Part shown: positions 53,957 through 63,134 of the stretch, one piece after another
How positions within the stretch are numbered: position 1 is the stretch's first letter
Layout of the letters: each line of letters begins with the position of its first letter
Assembly: GCF_965228935.1 (NCBI RefSeq)
Contig: NZ_OZ245846.1
Span: forward strand, 1,674,001-1,738,000
Length of the DNA: 64,000 nucleotides
Source of the DNA: Ulvibacterium sp965228935
GTDB lineage: Bacteria > Bacteroidota > Bacteroidia > Flavobacteriales > Flavobacteriaceae
Direction: 5' to 3'
Notes under the pieces: model-generated
Told to the model about the DNA's origin: nothing
Seen by the model: only the letters and a program-made list of their open reading frames with translations
Database searches by the model: none
Translations under genes and position numbers: made by a program

Positions 53957-54307
53957 TCAGTTTAACAGATTGTTCGCCTCATTGGGAAAGATCAATGCCG
54001 GATTAAAGTTTTTGGCCTCTTCCAGGCCCATCCAAGCATAGGTTATTAATATCAATACATCCCCAACAGCGACCTTTCGTGCCGCGGCACCGTTTAGAGT
54101 AAGTTCGCCGCTACCTCGCGGTCCCGGAATGGCATAGGTTTCCAGTCGTTCCCCATTGTTGTTGTTGACAATCTGCACCTTTTCGCCACGGATGATATTG
54201 GCGGCGTCCATAAGGTCTTCATCAATGGTAATACTCCCTATATAATTAAGGTCGGCACCAGTGACCTTAACACGATGAATCTTGGATTTTACAACTTCTA
54301 CCTGCAT
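53957..54307 (-). CDS. panD: Aspartate 1-decarboxylase
   Basis: Produces beta-alanine for pantothenate. The 116-residue proenzyme self-cleaves at Gly24-Ser25 (NYIGSITI) to form the pyruvoyl group; Ser25 is at the expected place. Active-site Tyr and Arg positions (ERLETYAIPGPRGSG) are conserved, as is the KIHRVKVTG N-terminal stretch. It follows panC in the same direction after 13 bases. With panC it completes beta-alanine supply and ligation to pantoate; panB is not in this window. Confidence 0.97.
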   Translation of the reverse strand: MQVEVVKSKIHRVKVTGADLNYIGSITIDEDLMDAANIIRGEKVQIVNNNNGERLETYAIPGPRGSGELTLNGAAARKVAVGDVLILITYAWMGLEEAKNFNPALIFPNEANNLLN

Positions 54308-54320
54308 ATGACAAAGTTAG

Positions 54321-55166
54321 TTAATTCAGGGCTATGTTATCTATAAGCCTAACCTCGTCGGCATAAACGGCTATAAAGGCCCTATATTTTCTATTATCTT
54401 GTTTTCTTTTGATGGGCATCAACGTTTCCACATCCGTAATTTCAATATATTCCAGCTTCAGATTAGGATGTTCTTTAAATTGATTTTTCACCCAGTCCAT
54501 TATGGACTTAGCACTTTCCGTGCCAAATCTCTTTTTGGCAGTCTCCAGTGTTTTATAGATAAGACCGGCTTCTTTTCTAAGTACGGGGGATAGCCTTTCG
54601 TTTCGCGAACTCATAGCAAGCCCATTGGGTTCCCTGACAATAGGACAGCCTATGATGTCTACCGGGATGTCCTTGATTTCCACCAGTCTTTTTATAATCT
54701 GCAATTGCTGAAAGTCTTTTTCCCCGAAATAGGCCTTAGTAGGATTTACCAGTTTCAATAAGACCTCGACCACTGTGCCTACTCCGTTAAAATGGCCATC
54801 CCTAAACGCCCCTTCCATTACTTCGTCCAAACCATTGAACTGATAGGATGTGGAGGTGACCCCATTTGGATACATCTCCTCAACGGGGGGGGCAAAGACA
54901 ATAATCTCACTAGAAAGTTTTTCCAAAATATGGATATCCTCTTTTAAGCTTTGAGGATATTTTTTCAAATCCTCCTGGTTGTTGAATTGGGTGGGGTTAA
55001 TAAAAATGCTGACAACGGTGGTGTCGTTTTCGGAAATCGCTCTCCGGATCAATGATGCATGGCCATGATGCAAAGCACCCATGGTCGGGACAAGCCCAAG
55101 AGACTTCTCATTGCCCAATGGTAAAAGATGTGATTTGAGCTCTTTTTCAGTTTTTAATACTAGCAT
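54321..55166 (-). CDS. panC: Pantothenate synthetase
   Basis: Joins pantoate and beta-alanine with ATP. The HIGH-like motif is HHGHASL in PTMGALHHGHASLI, the KMSKS-like region is MSSRNERL, and YFGEKDFQQL is the conserved substrate-binding block. The ATG at 55166 (281 residues) is used; an upstream in-frame TTG at 55190 would lie inside the promoter. It is the first gene of the leftward panC-panD-flippase-esterase unit, and faces a GT5-like gene across a 100-base divergent promoter region. Confidence 0.97.
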   Translation of the reverse strand: MLVLKTEKELKSHLLPLGNEKSLGLVPTMGALHHGHASLIRRAISENDTTVVSIFINPTQFNNQEDLKKYPQSLKEDIHILEKLSSEIIVFAPPVEEMYPNGVTSTSYQFNGLDEVMEGAFRDGHFNGVGTVVEVLLKLVNPTKAYFGEKDFQQLQIIKRLVEIKDIPVDIIGCPIVREPNGLAMSSRNERLSPVLRKEAGLIYKTLETAKKRFGTESAKSIMDWVKNQFKEHPNLKLEYIEITDVETLMPIKRKQDNRKYRAFIAVYADEVRLIDNIALN

Positions 55167-55187
55167 TGTCTTTACGCTAAAGGCCAG

Positions 55188-55195
55188 CAAACTTA
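55188..55195 (-). promoter_or_regulatory. panC promoter, -7 element TAAGTTTG
   Basis: TAAGTTTG on the minus strand fits the consensus, 21 bases before the panC ATG at 55166. It also shows that the upstream TTG is not the start. Confidence 0.5.
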
Positions 55196-55226
55196 CTATA
55201 ATTACGGCTAATCTGCATAATTTTTG

Positions 55227-55234
55227 TAATTTTG
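55227..55234 (+). promoter_or_regulatory. -7 element TAATTTTG for GT5-like gene
   Basis: TAATTTTG fits the consensus and lies 36 bases before the ATG at 55271. It is 31 bases from the panC -7 element, so the divergent promoters are back to back. Confidence 0.45.
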
Positions 55235-55270
55235 CGGCTACGCTTGTCCGATAAATAAAATACGACTTTT

Positions 55271-56080
55271 ATGAATGGTAAAAAGATATTGTTCGTATCT
55301 TCAGAATTAGTCCCCTACCTACCAGAGAACGAAGTTTCCCTAATGTCTTATGAAGCGCCAAGGATGGTCAACAGCAAAGGTGGCCAAATACGTATTTTCA
55401 TGCCGAGATACGGTAATATCAACGAGCGTAGACATCAATTGCATGAAGTAATACGATTGTCCGGTATGAACCTGGTCATCAATGATATGGACATGCCATT
55501 GATCATAAAAGTGGCTTCCATTCCGAGAGAGAGGATACAAGTATATTTTATTGACAATGACGAGTATTTTAAGCGAAAATCCACTTTTACCGACGAAAAC
55601 GGTAACCTTTTTCCCGATAATGACCAACGTGCTATTTTCTTCGCTAAAGGAGTTGTGGAGACCGTTAAGAAGCTAAATTGGTCCCCGGATATAATTCATG
55701 TGCATGGTTGGATGGCTTCTTTGTTGCCACTTTATCTCAGGGAGTACTATGCGGATGAACCTCTATTTGCGGATAGTAAAATAGTAACATCGGTCTATGG
55801 TAGCAGTTTTGAAGGAGAATTGGATGAGGGAATGATGGAGAAAATCGCCTTTGACGGTGTACCTGAGGAGAATATAAGTGCTTTGAAAACCCCCGACTAT
55901 AATAATTTGTTAAAAGTGGCGGTAGATTATTCGGATGCCGTTATTTTAGCCGCGGAAGAAATTCCGGAAGATTTGTTAAATCACGTTTCCAACCTTCAAA
56001 AACCCGTGTTACCTTATGTTTCCTTGCAAGAATTTGAAGAGGCATATGCTAATTTTTACAACACACAAGTTTTAAAGTAA
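55271..56080 (+). CDS. Glycogen/starch synthase-like protein, N-terminal domain only
   Basis: A 269-residue protein matching only the N-terminal Rossmann domain of GT5 glycogen synthase (ILFVSSELVPYL, IRIFMPRYGNINER, DIIHVHGWMASLLPLYLRE). The KxGGL loop that binds ADP-glucose is replaced (LPENEVSLMSYEAPR). The C-terminal nucleotide-sugar domain is absent. Conservation without that domain suggests a non-catalytic or different role. I recall similar short proteins next to panC in other Bacteroidetes. It is 6 bases from the DUF4270 lipoprotein gene and probably cotranscribed with it. Confidence 0.88.
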   Translation: MNGKKILFVSSELVPYLPENEVSLMSYEAPRMVNSKGGQIRIFMPRYGNINERRHQLHEVIRLSGMNLVINDMDMPLIIKVASIPRERIQVYFIDNDEYFKRKSTFTDENGNLFPDNDQRAIFFAKGVVETVKKLNWSPDIIHVHGWMASLLPLYLREYYADEPLFADSKIVTSVYGSSFEGELDEGMMEKIAFDGVPEENISALKTPDYNNLLKVAVDYSDAVILAAEEIPEDLLNHVSNLQKPVLPYVSLQEFEEAYANFYNTQVLK

Positions 56081-56086
56081 TCCTAA

Positions 56087-57982
56087 ATGACTTTTTTGAA
56101 AAGATTTAAATTTTCTGCCGTAGCAGGGGCTTTACTTGTGGTACTATCCGTTTCTTGTGAAGAAGATTTGACCACTATAGGTGCCAGCGTCATTGGGGGC
56201 GAACCTTTTACTACGGACAAGGCAGTTTATGATGTCTTTGCATTTAACAGGAAGATAGAAGCGGTGCGGACCAATAAACTTCCCTTATACCAACTAGGTT
56301 TTTTCGATGACCCCCTATATGGCAAGACAGAGGCGCGCATAACTTCCCAATTGATCCTATCTTCCAGCAATCCTACTTTTGGAATATTTACCCAAGAGAC
56401 GGAGGATAATCCAGACAGTTCATCTGCAACACAAATACCTGAAAATGAAACGGTAAAGGAGGTTATTCTATACATACCCTATTTAAGGGCCGGGGATGAG
56501 CAGCGGGATCGAGACTTGGATGGAGTGGACGACGAATTTGATGTCGATCCGGAAGACCCCAACAGTGACTCGGACGGTGATGGCGTTAATGATAATCAGG
56601 AAAGGGCCAATGGCACGGATCCCTTGAATGTGGACACGGATGGAGACGGAATCAATGATGGGTTGGATGACTCTACCTTGGGCAACCAGTTTCCAAAGAG
56701 GTTTGAACTGGATAGTATCTATGTCAATGGCCAACTATATGATAATGAAACCCCATTATCCTTTAATTTAAAAATAGAACGTTCTACCTACTTCTTAAGG
56801 GATCTGGATCCCGACACCAATTTTCAAGAAGCTCAGGAGTACTATTCCACACAGCGGTTCTCTCCCGCTTTTGTGTCCGATGTTCTTTTTGATGAAGAGA
56901 TAACCGTAAGTAATGAACATATATTGATTCCTAGGGAAGACGACCCCGCCACGGAAGATGTGGATGAGTCGGAACAGTTTGATCGTTTGGATCCGGGGAT
57001 ACGAATTTCTTTGGATACCGATTTCTTTCAGGAAAATATTTTGGATAAGGAAGGAAGTTCTGAATTATTGAGTCAAGCCAATTTCAACGAATTTTTAAGG
57101 GGACTTCACTTTTCAATAACCCCAATTTCTGATGATGTTATGGTTCTTTTGGATCTTACCGATCCCAATGTATCCTTGGATATTGTGTATGAATATGAGG
57201 CCATAGATATCAATGGGACTACGGATGATGTCTCGGACGATGTTCTTGAGGTAAGGGAAAGCACTTTCTCAATTGATTTAATTAACCGGTTGGCTACAGG
57301 CGGGATAAATGGCAATGCCGTCAATACGTTTATAAATGAATCCTTTCCCCCTCAAATAACGGATGCCTTGGATGTTCCGGAAAATGCCTCTAGGATTTAT
57401 TTGAAAGGAGGCTCGGGATCCTTTACGGAAATAAATCTTTTTGAGGAGGAAAACGGGGAAGAGATCTTAAACCAGATAAAGGCCAACAATTGGATAATAA
57501 ATGAAGCCAATCTCATTTTTTATGTAGATCGCCAAACTTTGGATGCCGCTGGCGATGCGGCAGAACCTCCTAGGTTGTACCTATATAACGCTGAGACCAA
57601 TGTCCCTGTATACTTGTCAGGTGCTCAGAGACTTATCGATGGTAGAACAGGACAGCTATTGGTGGCGGCCGTAAATGAAAGTTATGATGGAAGGTTAATC
57701 GTGGAATCAAACAACAAAGGATCCAGATATAAATTAAAGATTACCGACTACATCAATGATTTGGTACTTCGGGATTCCACCAATGCGACTTTGGCACTTA
57801 CCATAACCCCGGATATTAGAGCCAGCGCAACACGAAATGTCATGCTGACCAATGAGGAAAGGGATTTTCCATTTGCTCCCACTTTAAGTCCGTTGGGCAC
57901 GGTGCTTTTCGGAAGTGACATTGGCCCTGAGAATGAGGACAAGAAATTGAAACTTGAGATTTTCTATACGGAAACCAATTAA
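56087..57982 (+). CDS. DUF4270 lipoprotein with calcium-binding type 3 repeats
   Basis: A 631-residue surface-type lipoprotein (lipobox SVSC, Cys24) of the DUF4270 family, recognised by TTIGASVIGGEPFTTDKAVY and by the QLGFFDDPLYGKTEARI block. Between about residues 138 and 195 it carries a thrombospondin type-3-like series of Asp-rich calcium loops (DLDGVDDEFDVD, DSDGDGVNDNQE, DTDGDGINDG). The remainder is beta-rich. DUF4270 proteins are of unknown function. It lies between the GT5 fragment and glmS, and ends 179 bases before glmS. Confidence 0.88.
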   Translation: MTFLKRFKFSAVAGALLVVLSVSCEEDLTTIGASVIGGEPFTTDKAVYDVFAFNRKIEAVRTNKLPLYQLGFFDDPLYGKTEARITSQLILSSSNPTFGIFTQETEDNPDSSSATQIPENETVKEVILYIPYLRAGDEQRDRDLDGVDDEFDVDPEDPNSDSDGDGVNDNQERANGTDPLNVDTDGDGINDGLDDSTLGNQFPKRFELDSIYVNGQLYDNETPLSFNLKIERSTYFLRDLDPDTNFQEAQEYYSTQRFSPAFVSDVLFDEEITVSNEHILIPREDDPATEDVDESEQFDRLDPGIRISLDTDFFQENILDKEGSSELLSQANFNEFLRGLHFSITPISDDVMVLLDLTDPNVSLDIVYEYEAIDINGTTDDVSDDVLEVRESTFSIDLINRLATGGINGNAVNTFINESFPPQITDALDVPENASRIYLKGGSGSFTEINLFEEENGEEILNQIKANNWIINEANLIFYVDRQTLDAAGDAAEPPRLYLYNAETNVPVYLSGAQRLIDGRTGQLLVAAVNESYDGRLIVESNNKGSRYKLKITDYINDLVLRDSTNATLALTITPDIRASATRNVMLTNEERDFPFAPTLSPLGTVLFGSDIGPENEDKKLKLEIFYTETN

Positions 57983-58110
57983 TATCAAAAGGTTACTCCG
58001 AAGTCTCATAATTTCATTTCCATCAAGCAATATTTTCTTCATCCCCATACCACAATACAGAGATTATACGTTTTACATCCAAAAAGTGGTGAAATTTAAC
58101 GATATCGCAT

Positions 58111-58118
58111 TAGATTTG
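58111..58118 (+). promoter_or_regulatory. glmS promoter, -7 element TAGATTTG
   Basis: TAGATTTG fits the consensus, 42 bases before the glmS ATG. No glmS-type ribozyme was recognised in the short leader. Confidence 0.45.
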
Positions 58119-58160
58119 CCATATACTCAAAATCATCTTATTTAAAAACCTTATTTAATT

Positions 58161-60008
58161 ATGTGTGGAATAGTTGGTTATATAGGACACCGAGATGCAT
58201 ATCCCATTATTGTAAAAGGCTTACAACGTCTGGAATATAGAGGATATGATAGTGCTGGTATTGCACTATATGATGGCAGCTCCATAAATCTTTCCAAAAC
58301 CAAAGGTAAGGTCGAAGACCTTAAAAATAAGGCGGAAAATAGCATTTCCCTAATTGGGAACCTAGGGGTAGGCCATACACGTTGGGCTACTCACGGGGTG
58401 CCCAACGATGTCAACTCCCATCCCCACTATTCCAACTCTGGCGATTTGGTGATTATCCACAACGGGATTATAGAAAACTACGAATCCATCAAAAAGGAAC
58501 TGACCAAAAGGGGCTACACCTTTACATCAGATACGGACACCGAAGTTTTGGTCAATCTTATTGAGGAAGTAAAGAAGACCGAAGGGGTAAAACTGGGACA
58601 GGCTGTTCAAATTGCCTTGAATCAGGTGGTCGGAGCATATGCTATTGCAGTTTTTGACAAACAAAAACCAGATGAAATTGTAGTGGCCAAGTTAGGTAGT
58701 CCCTTGGCTATCGGAATTGGCGAAAATGAGTTCTTCATTGCTTCGGATGCCTCTCCCTTCATAGAGTTTACCAACAATGCCGTGTACCTGGAAGATCAAG
58801 AGATGGCCATTGTTCGATTGGGCAAGGAAATCAAATTGCGCAAAATCAAGGATGACGCCATAGCCTATCCCAAGATTTTGGAACTACAATTAAACTTGGA
58901 GCAAATTGAAAAAGGAGGCTATGATCATTTCATGTTAAAGGAGATTTATGAGCAGCCCCATGCCATTTTGGATACATATAGGGGAAGGCTTCTTGCCGAT
59001 CAAGGCATAATCCGCATGGCAGGAATAGACCAACACCTGGAAAAATTCGTCAATGCCGATAGGATTATTATCGTGGCTTGTGGAACTTCATGGCATGCCG
59101 GGTTAGTGGCAGAATACATTTTTGAGGATTTGGCCAGAATCCCCGTGGAAGTGGAATACGCCTCGGAGTTTCGGTATAGGAATCCAGTAATTACGGATAA
59201 GGATGTACTTATTGCCGTATCGCAGTCCGGTGAAACGGCAGATACTTTGGCGGCCATAAAACTGGCCAAGGAAAAGGGTGCTTTTGTCTTTGGGGTATGT
59301 AATGTTGTGGGGTCTTCCATTGCCAGGGAAACCGATGCAGGGGCTTATACGCATGCCGGACCGGAAATAGGTGTAGCGTCGACAAAGGCCTTTACGACAC
59401 AAATTACCATTCTAACTTTAATGGCCCTTAAATTAGGTAAGGAAAAAGGAGAGTTTTCAGAATCGAAATTTCATGAATATTTAGCGGAATTAGAAAACAT
59501 TCCTGCCAAAGTACAAATAGCGTTGGAATCCAATCCATTGATTGAAATTATTGCAGATGTATATAAGGATTCCAGCAATTGCTTGTACCTCGGCAGGGGG
59601 TATAACTTTCCCGTTGCCCTGGAAGGAGCATTAAAATTAAAGGAAATAAGCTATATCCATGCGGAAGGCTATCCTGCTGCTGAAATGAAACACGGCCCTA
59701 TTGCCTTGATCGATGAGCAAATGCCTGTAATAGTAATTGCTACGAATAAAGGGCATTATGAAAAAGTAGTGAGTAACATTCAAGAAATAAAATCAAGAAA
59801 AGGTATGATTATCGCTATCGTTACTGAAGGTGACGAGCAAGTGACAGAATTGGCAGATCATGTAGTGGAGATTCCAGAAACATTGGAGAGCCTTACACCG
59901 CTCTTAACCACGGTACCTCTGCAACTTTTGTCCTACCATATAGCTGTCATGCGAGGTTGCAATGTGGATCAGCCCCGTAATTTGGCGAAATCCGTTACCG
60001 TTGAATGA
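58161..60008 (+). CDS. glmS: Glutamine-fructose-6-phosphate aminotransferase (isomerizing)
   Basis: Makes glucosamine 6-phosphate for peptidoglycan and lipopolysaccharide. The 615-residue protein begins MCGIVGYIG, so Cys2 is the amidotransferase nucleophile (class II, about 1-225). Two SIS domains follow (about 290-420 and 465-600), with the ammonia channel and sugar-phosphate loop SQSGETADT, and a C-terminal PRNLAKSVTVE tail. Everything expected is present. It has a consensus promoter and ends with a terminator, so it is a single-gene unit. Confidence 0.98.
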   Translation: MCGIVGYIGHRDAYPIIVKGLQRLEYRGYDSAGIALYDGSSINLSKTKGKVEDLKNKAENSISLIGNLGVGHTRWATHGVPNDVNSHPHYSNSGDLVIIHNGIIENYESIKKELTKRGYTFTSDTDTEVLVNLIEEVKKTEGVKLGQAVQIALNQVVGAYAIAVFDKQKPDEIVVAKLGSPLAIGIGENEFFIASDASPFIEFTNNAVYLEDQEMAIVRLGKEIKLRKIKDDAIAYPKILELQLNLEQIEKGGYDHFMLKEIYEQPHAILDTYRGRLLADQGIIRMAGIDQHLEKFVNADRIIIVACGTSWHAGLVAEYIFEDLARIPVEVEYASEFRYRNPVITDKDVLIAVSQSGETADTLAAIKLAKEKGAFVFGVCNVVGSSIARETDAGAYTHAGPEIGVASTKAFTTQITILTLMALKLGKEKGEFSESKFHEYLAELENIPAKVQIALESNPLIEIIADVYKDSSNCLYLGRGYNFPVALEGALKLKEISYIHAEGYPAAEMKHGPIALIDEQMPVIVIATNKGHYEKVVSNIQEIKSRKGMIIAIVTEGDEQVTELADHVVEIPETLESLTPLLTTVPLQLLSYHIAVMRGCNVDQPRNLAKSVTVE

Positions 60009-60030
60009 TAGATTTAACAAAGAATATCCA

Positions 60031-60063
60031 AAAAAGGCCACGGACAACTTTCGTGGCCTTTTT
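60031..60063 (+). terminator. Intrinsic terminator after glmS
   Basis: AAAAAGGCCACG (60031-60042) pairs with CGTGGCCTTTTT (60052-60063) around a 9-base loop, then T-rich DNA. Confidence 0.85.
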
Positions 60064-60148
60064 CTTTTCAAATTATTGATTTCCTATTTTTTTCGATGCT
60101 TTTTTATATTTATTATACTATGCATGCATAATTTTTTCCATTTTATGA

Positions 60149-60176
60149 TTGTTCCTTTGTAAAAATCTGTATCTTG
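60149..60176 (+). promoter_or_regulatory. Promoter of TonB receptor
   Basis: TTG (60149-60151) lies 18 bases upstream of TATCTTG (60170-60176), one T short of the -7 consensus. The start codon is 31 bases downstream. Confidence 0.4.
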
Positions 60177-60206
60177 CCCTACGAACTAATTTAACTCAAA
60201 GTTAAC

Positions 60207-62966
60207 ATGAGAACAACACTATTATTATCCATGCTGATGCTTGTGACGGTTGGTTTCGCACAAACAACGGTGAATGGAAAAGTGGTAGATGAGAATGACC
60301 AGCCCATACCCGGCGCCAATGTGGTCATTGTTGACAAGACCATAGGTACGGTCACGGATTTTGATGGGTTTTTTAAATTGGAGACTTCGGAAATCCCCCC
60401 TTTTCAGTTAAGAATTACAAGTATAGGGTATTCCGATGGATCCGCAAATGTTACGGAGAATAATCAAACATTGACCATTGTACTTTCGGAGACCCAGACT
60501 TTTTTGGATGAGGTGGTCATCTCCGCTTCCAGGACCCCGGAACGTATTTTTGAATCCCCCGTATCCGTGGAGCGTTTTGGGATTAAGGATATTAAAAACG
60601 CCTCCGCTGCCTCATTTTATGGTGGACTTGAGAATTTAAAGGGAGTGGATATCAATACCAGTAGTTTGACTTTCCAATCCTTGAATACTAGGGGTTTTGC
60701 TGCTGTAGACAACTCAAGGTTCGTGCAGTTGGTCGATGGTATGGATAACTCTTCCCCGGCATTGAATTTCGCTTTGGGAAATCTGGTCGGAATGAACGAG
60801 CTGGATGTACAAAGTGTGGAGATATTGCCTGGGGCTTCTTCCGCATTATATGGGGCCAACGCTTTCAACGGTATTCTGTTCATGCGAAGCAAAAGTCCTT
60901 TTGATTTTCAGGGGATAAGCGTTTATGGCAAAACTGGATTGACTTCCCAAGAGGCAGCGGGGGATAATTCATACTATGATATTGGGATAAGGGTGGCCCA
61001 TGCGTTCAGCGACAAATTCGCGGTAAAGGCCAATTTCTCCATTTTGGAAGGTACGGACTGGTTTGCGGTAAATGAAGAAGATCTAAGTATTCCCGGAGCG
61101 GACAGAAGTAATCCCGCGTATAACGGATTGAATGTTTTTGGCGATGAGGTTGCCATACCCATAGATTTTGATGCCGCCACGGGATTTCCATCCGGTACCT
61201 TGGGTTCAGCGGTGGTTTCCAGGACGGGGTATGCAGAACGGGACTTGACCGATTATGGCGCCCAGAGTGTCAAGTTTGATGGAGCGGTCCACTACAGGCC
61301 GTTCGGAGACGATTTCGAGATTATATATAATGGTAGGATAGGTCGTGGCTCTACTATCTTTCACGGGGCCAGTAGATATTATATCGATGATTTTATTTTG
61401 CAACAGCATAAGTTGGAGTTCAAGAACAATAATTTTTTTCTAAGAGGCTACATCACATCGGAAAATGCCGGTAACTCCTATGATATGCGTTTTACTGGAA
61501 TAAACGTTAACAACAGGTGGAAGTCCAATGCCCAGTGGTTTGGGGATTATGTGGCTGCTTTCGCGGGGGCCAAATTAGGTATAGGGACTGGGGTGCTACT
61601 GGATGATGAAGCGGCCCATGCCGCGGCACGACAAGCGGCGGATACCGGAAGATTAATTCCTGGGACTCCCCAATTTCAAAGTGCCTTCAATGCAGTAATT
61701 GCTGATGGTGACTTGGCCACGGGATCACGCTTTATAGATAATACGAAATTAAGCCATATTGATGCAAACTATAATTTTAGTCATTTGACCGAGAATTTCG
61801 CCGATATTCAAATAGGGGGATCTTTTAGGGAGTATGTACTCAATTCACAGGGAACGATTTTTACGGATTTGGATGGATCCATTCCGTATCAGGAATTTGG
61901 TTTATACACACAGATCCAAAAACAATTTTTGGACGAAAGGCTAAAGTTCACAGGTTCCATTCGATATGATAAAAATGAATTTTTTGATGGCTTCCTATCA
62001 CCAAGGGCTTCATTGGCCTATACTGCCGGATCCAAAAGAAACCATAACTTTAGGGCCTCCTTTCAAACGGGCTTTCGGAACCCCACCACCCAAGATTTGT
62101 TTATTGGATTGGATTTAGGGAACGTAATTTTAGTAGGTTCGGCACCTGACAACTTGGAAAAACGTACGTTTTCGGTAACCAACAACAATACCGGAAACAC
62201 GGCGGTTTTTGTACCCAGGGACACTTATGAAAACTCTTTTTCAAAAAGTTCGGTAGATGCCTTTAGGGCTTCCAACTTTACGGACACCTCCTTGTTGGAA
62301 GTAGGTAATCCCGATCCCATAAAACCAGAACAGGTTTCTGCTTTTGAATTGGGGTATCGCGGACAGATCGGCAAATTCACCATTGATTTGAGCGGATACT
62401 ACAATACCTTCCAAGATTTTATTGCTACTGAGAGGGTAATTGTGGCATTTTCCAAGGACGAAACCAATCTGCAGACGGCCGCTACGGAAATAAGAACCGG
62501 GGATAGTCAGGAATTCCAGGCCTATACCAATTCCACGGCAGATGTAAACTCGTACGGTGCCACAATAGGGGTTAACACCAGGGTTCTCGGTAACTTTGAT
62601 TTGGGAGTGAACTACACTTATGCGGATTTTGATTTTGACGAGGCTTCCGACCCGGACTTTAGGCCAGGATTCAATACACCTAAGCATAAAGTGAAAGCAT
62701 CTTTTGGGAATGAAGAGTTATTTAAGAACTTTGGATTCAATGTCAATTACAGATGGAGCGATACCTTTTTCTGGCAAGCTTCCTTTGCGGATGGGGATGT
62801 ACCTGCCTATACTGTTCTGGACGCCCAGATCAATTATGCCGTACCGAAGATAAAATCGGTCTTTAAACTTGGGGGATCCAATCTCCTGGCAGACGAATAT
62901 TTCACCGCTGTGGGTACTGGACTCGTTGGATCCATTTATTACCTTTCGTGGACGATAAACCCATAA
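60207..62966 (+). CDS. TonB-dependent receptor with carboxypeptidase-like N-terminal domain
   Basis: A 919-residue outer membrane receptor: signal peptide (about 1-18, GFAQ), carboxypeptidase regulatory-like domain (about 20-100, VNGKVVDENDQPIPGANVVI), plug (about 105-225, FLDEVVISASRTPERIFESPVSV), and barrel ending YYLSWTINP, a less usual C-terminus because it lacks the terminal aromatic residue. No SusD partner is adjacent. Ligand is unknown. It is transcribed alone between two terminators, just upstream of atpD. Confidence 0.93.
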   Translation: MRTTLLLSMLMLVTVGFAQTTVNGKVVDENDQPIPGANVVIVDKTIGTVTDFDGFFKLETSEIPPFQLRITSIGYSDGSANVTENNQTLTIVLSETQTFLDEVVISASRTPERIFESPVSVERFGIKDIKNASAASFYGGLENLKGVDINTSSLTFQSLNTRGFAAVDNSRFVQLVDGMDNSSPALNFALGNLVGMNELDVQSVEILPGASSALYGANAFNGILFMRSKSPFDFQGISVYGKTGLTSQEAAGDNSYYDIGIRVAHAFSDKFAVKANFSILEGTDWFAVNEEDLSIPGADRSNPAYNGLNVFGDEVAIPIDFDAATGFPSGTLGSAVVSRTGYAERDLTDYGAQSVKFDGAVHYRPFGDDFEIIYNGRIGRGSTIFHGASRYYIDDFILQQHKLEFKNNNFFLRGYITSENAGNSYDMRFTGINVNNRWKSNAQWFGDYVAAFAGAKLGIGTGVLLDDEAAHAAARQAADTGRLIPGTPQFQSAFNAVIADGDLATGSRFIDNTKLSHIDANYNFSHLTENFADIQIGGSFREYVLNSQGTIFTDLDGSIPYQEFGLYTQIQKQFLDERLKFTGSIRYDKNEFFDGFLSPRASLAYTAGSKRNHNFRASFQTGFRNPTTQDLFIGLDLGNVILVGSAPDNLEKRTFSVTNNNTGNTAVFVPRDTYENSFSKSSVDAFRASNFTDTSLLEVGNPDPIKPEQVSAFELGYRGQIGKFTIDLSGYYNTFQDFIATERVIVAFSKDETNLQTAATEIRTGDSQEFQAYTNSTADVNSYGATIGVNTRVLGNFDLGVNYTYADFDFDEASDPDFRPGFNTPKHKVKASFGNEELFKNFGFNVNYRWSDTFFWQASFADGDVPAYTVLDAQINYAVPKIKSVFKLGGSNLLADEYFTAVGTGLVGSIYYLSWTINP

Positions 62967-62987
62967 CCAAAGACTAAAAAAAGGTTT

Positions 62988-63017
62988 AAAAGGGTGTTTA
63001 TGAGACACCCTTTTTTT
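62988..63017 (+). terminator. Intrinsic terminator after TonB receptor
   Basis: AAAAGGGTGT (62988-62997) pairs with ACACCCTTTT (63005-63014) around a 7-base loop; seven Ts follow. Confidence 0.85.
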
Positions 63018-63040
63018 GGTCAAAAAACAGTAGGAAGAAG

Positions 63041-63071
63041 TTTCCAGTTAAGACGGAATACCATATCTTTG
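63041..63071 (+). promoter_or_regulatory. atpD promoter
   Basis: TATCTTTG (63064-63071) is a full -7 match and TTTC (63041-63044) lies 19 bases upstream as a near -33 element. The start codon is 63 bases downstream of the -7 element. Confidence 0.6.
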
Positions 63072-63134
63072 CAGCCGAAAAAACTAAGGCTTTCGAGCAC
63101 AGTTCCTAACCTTAATAGCATAAACATAGAAGTA

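Noticed and set aside
58119..58160. glmS ribozyme in the leader
   Set aside because: The predicted leader is only about 40 bases, too short for the ribozyme, and the conserved core was not seen.
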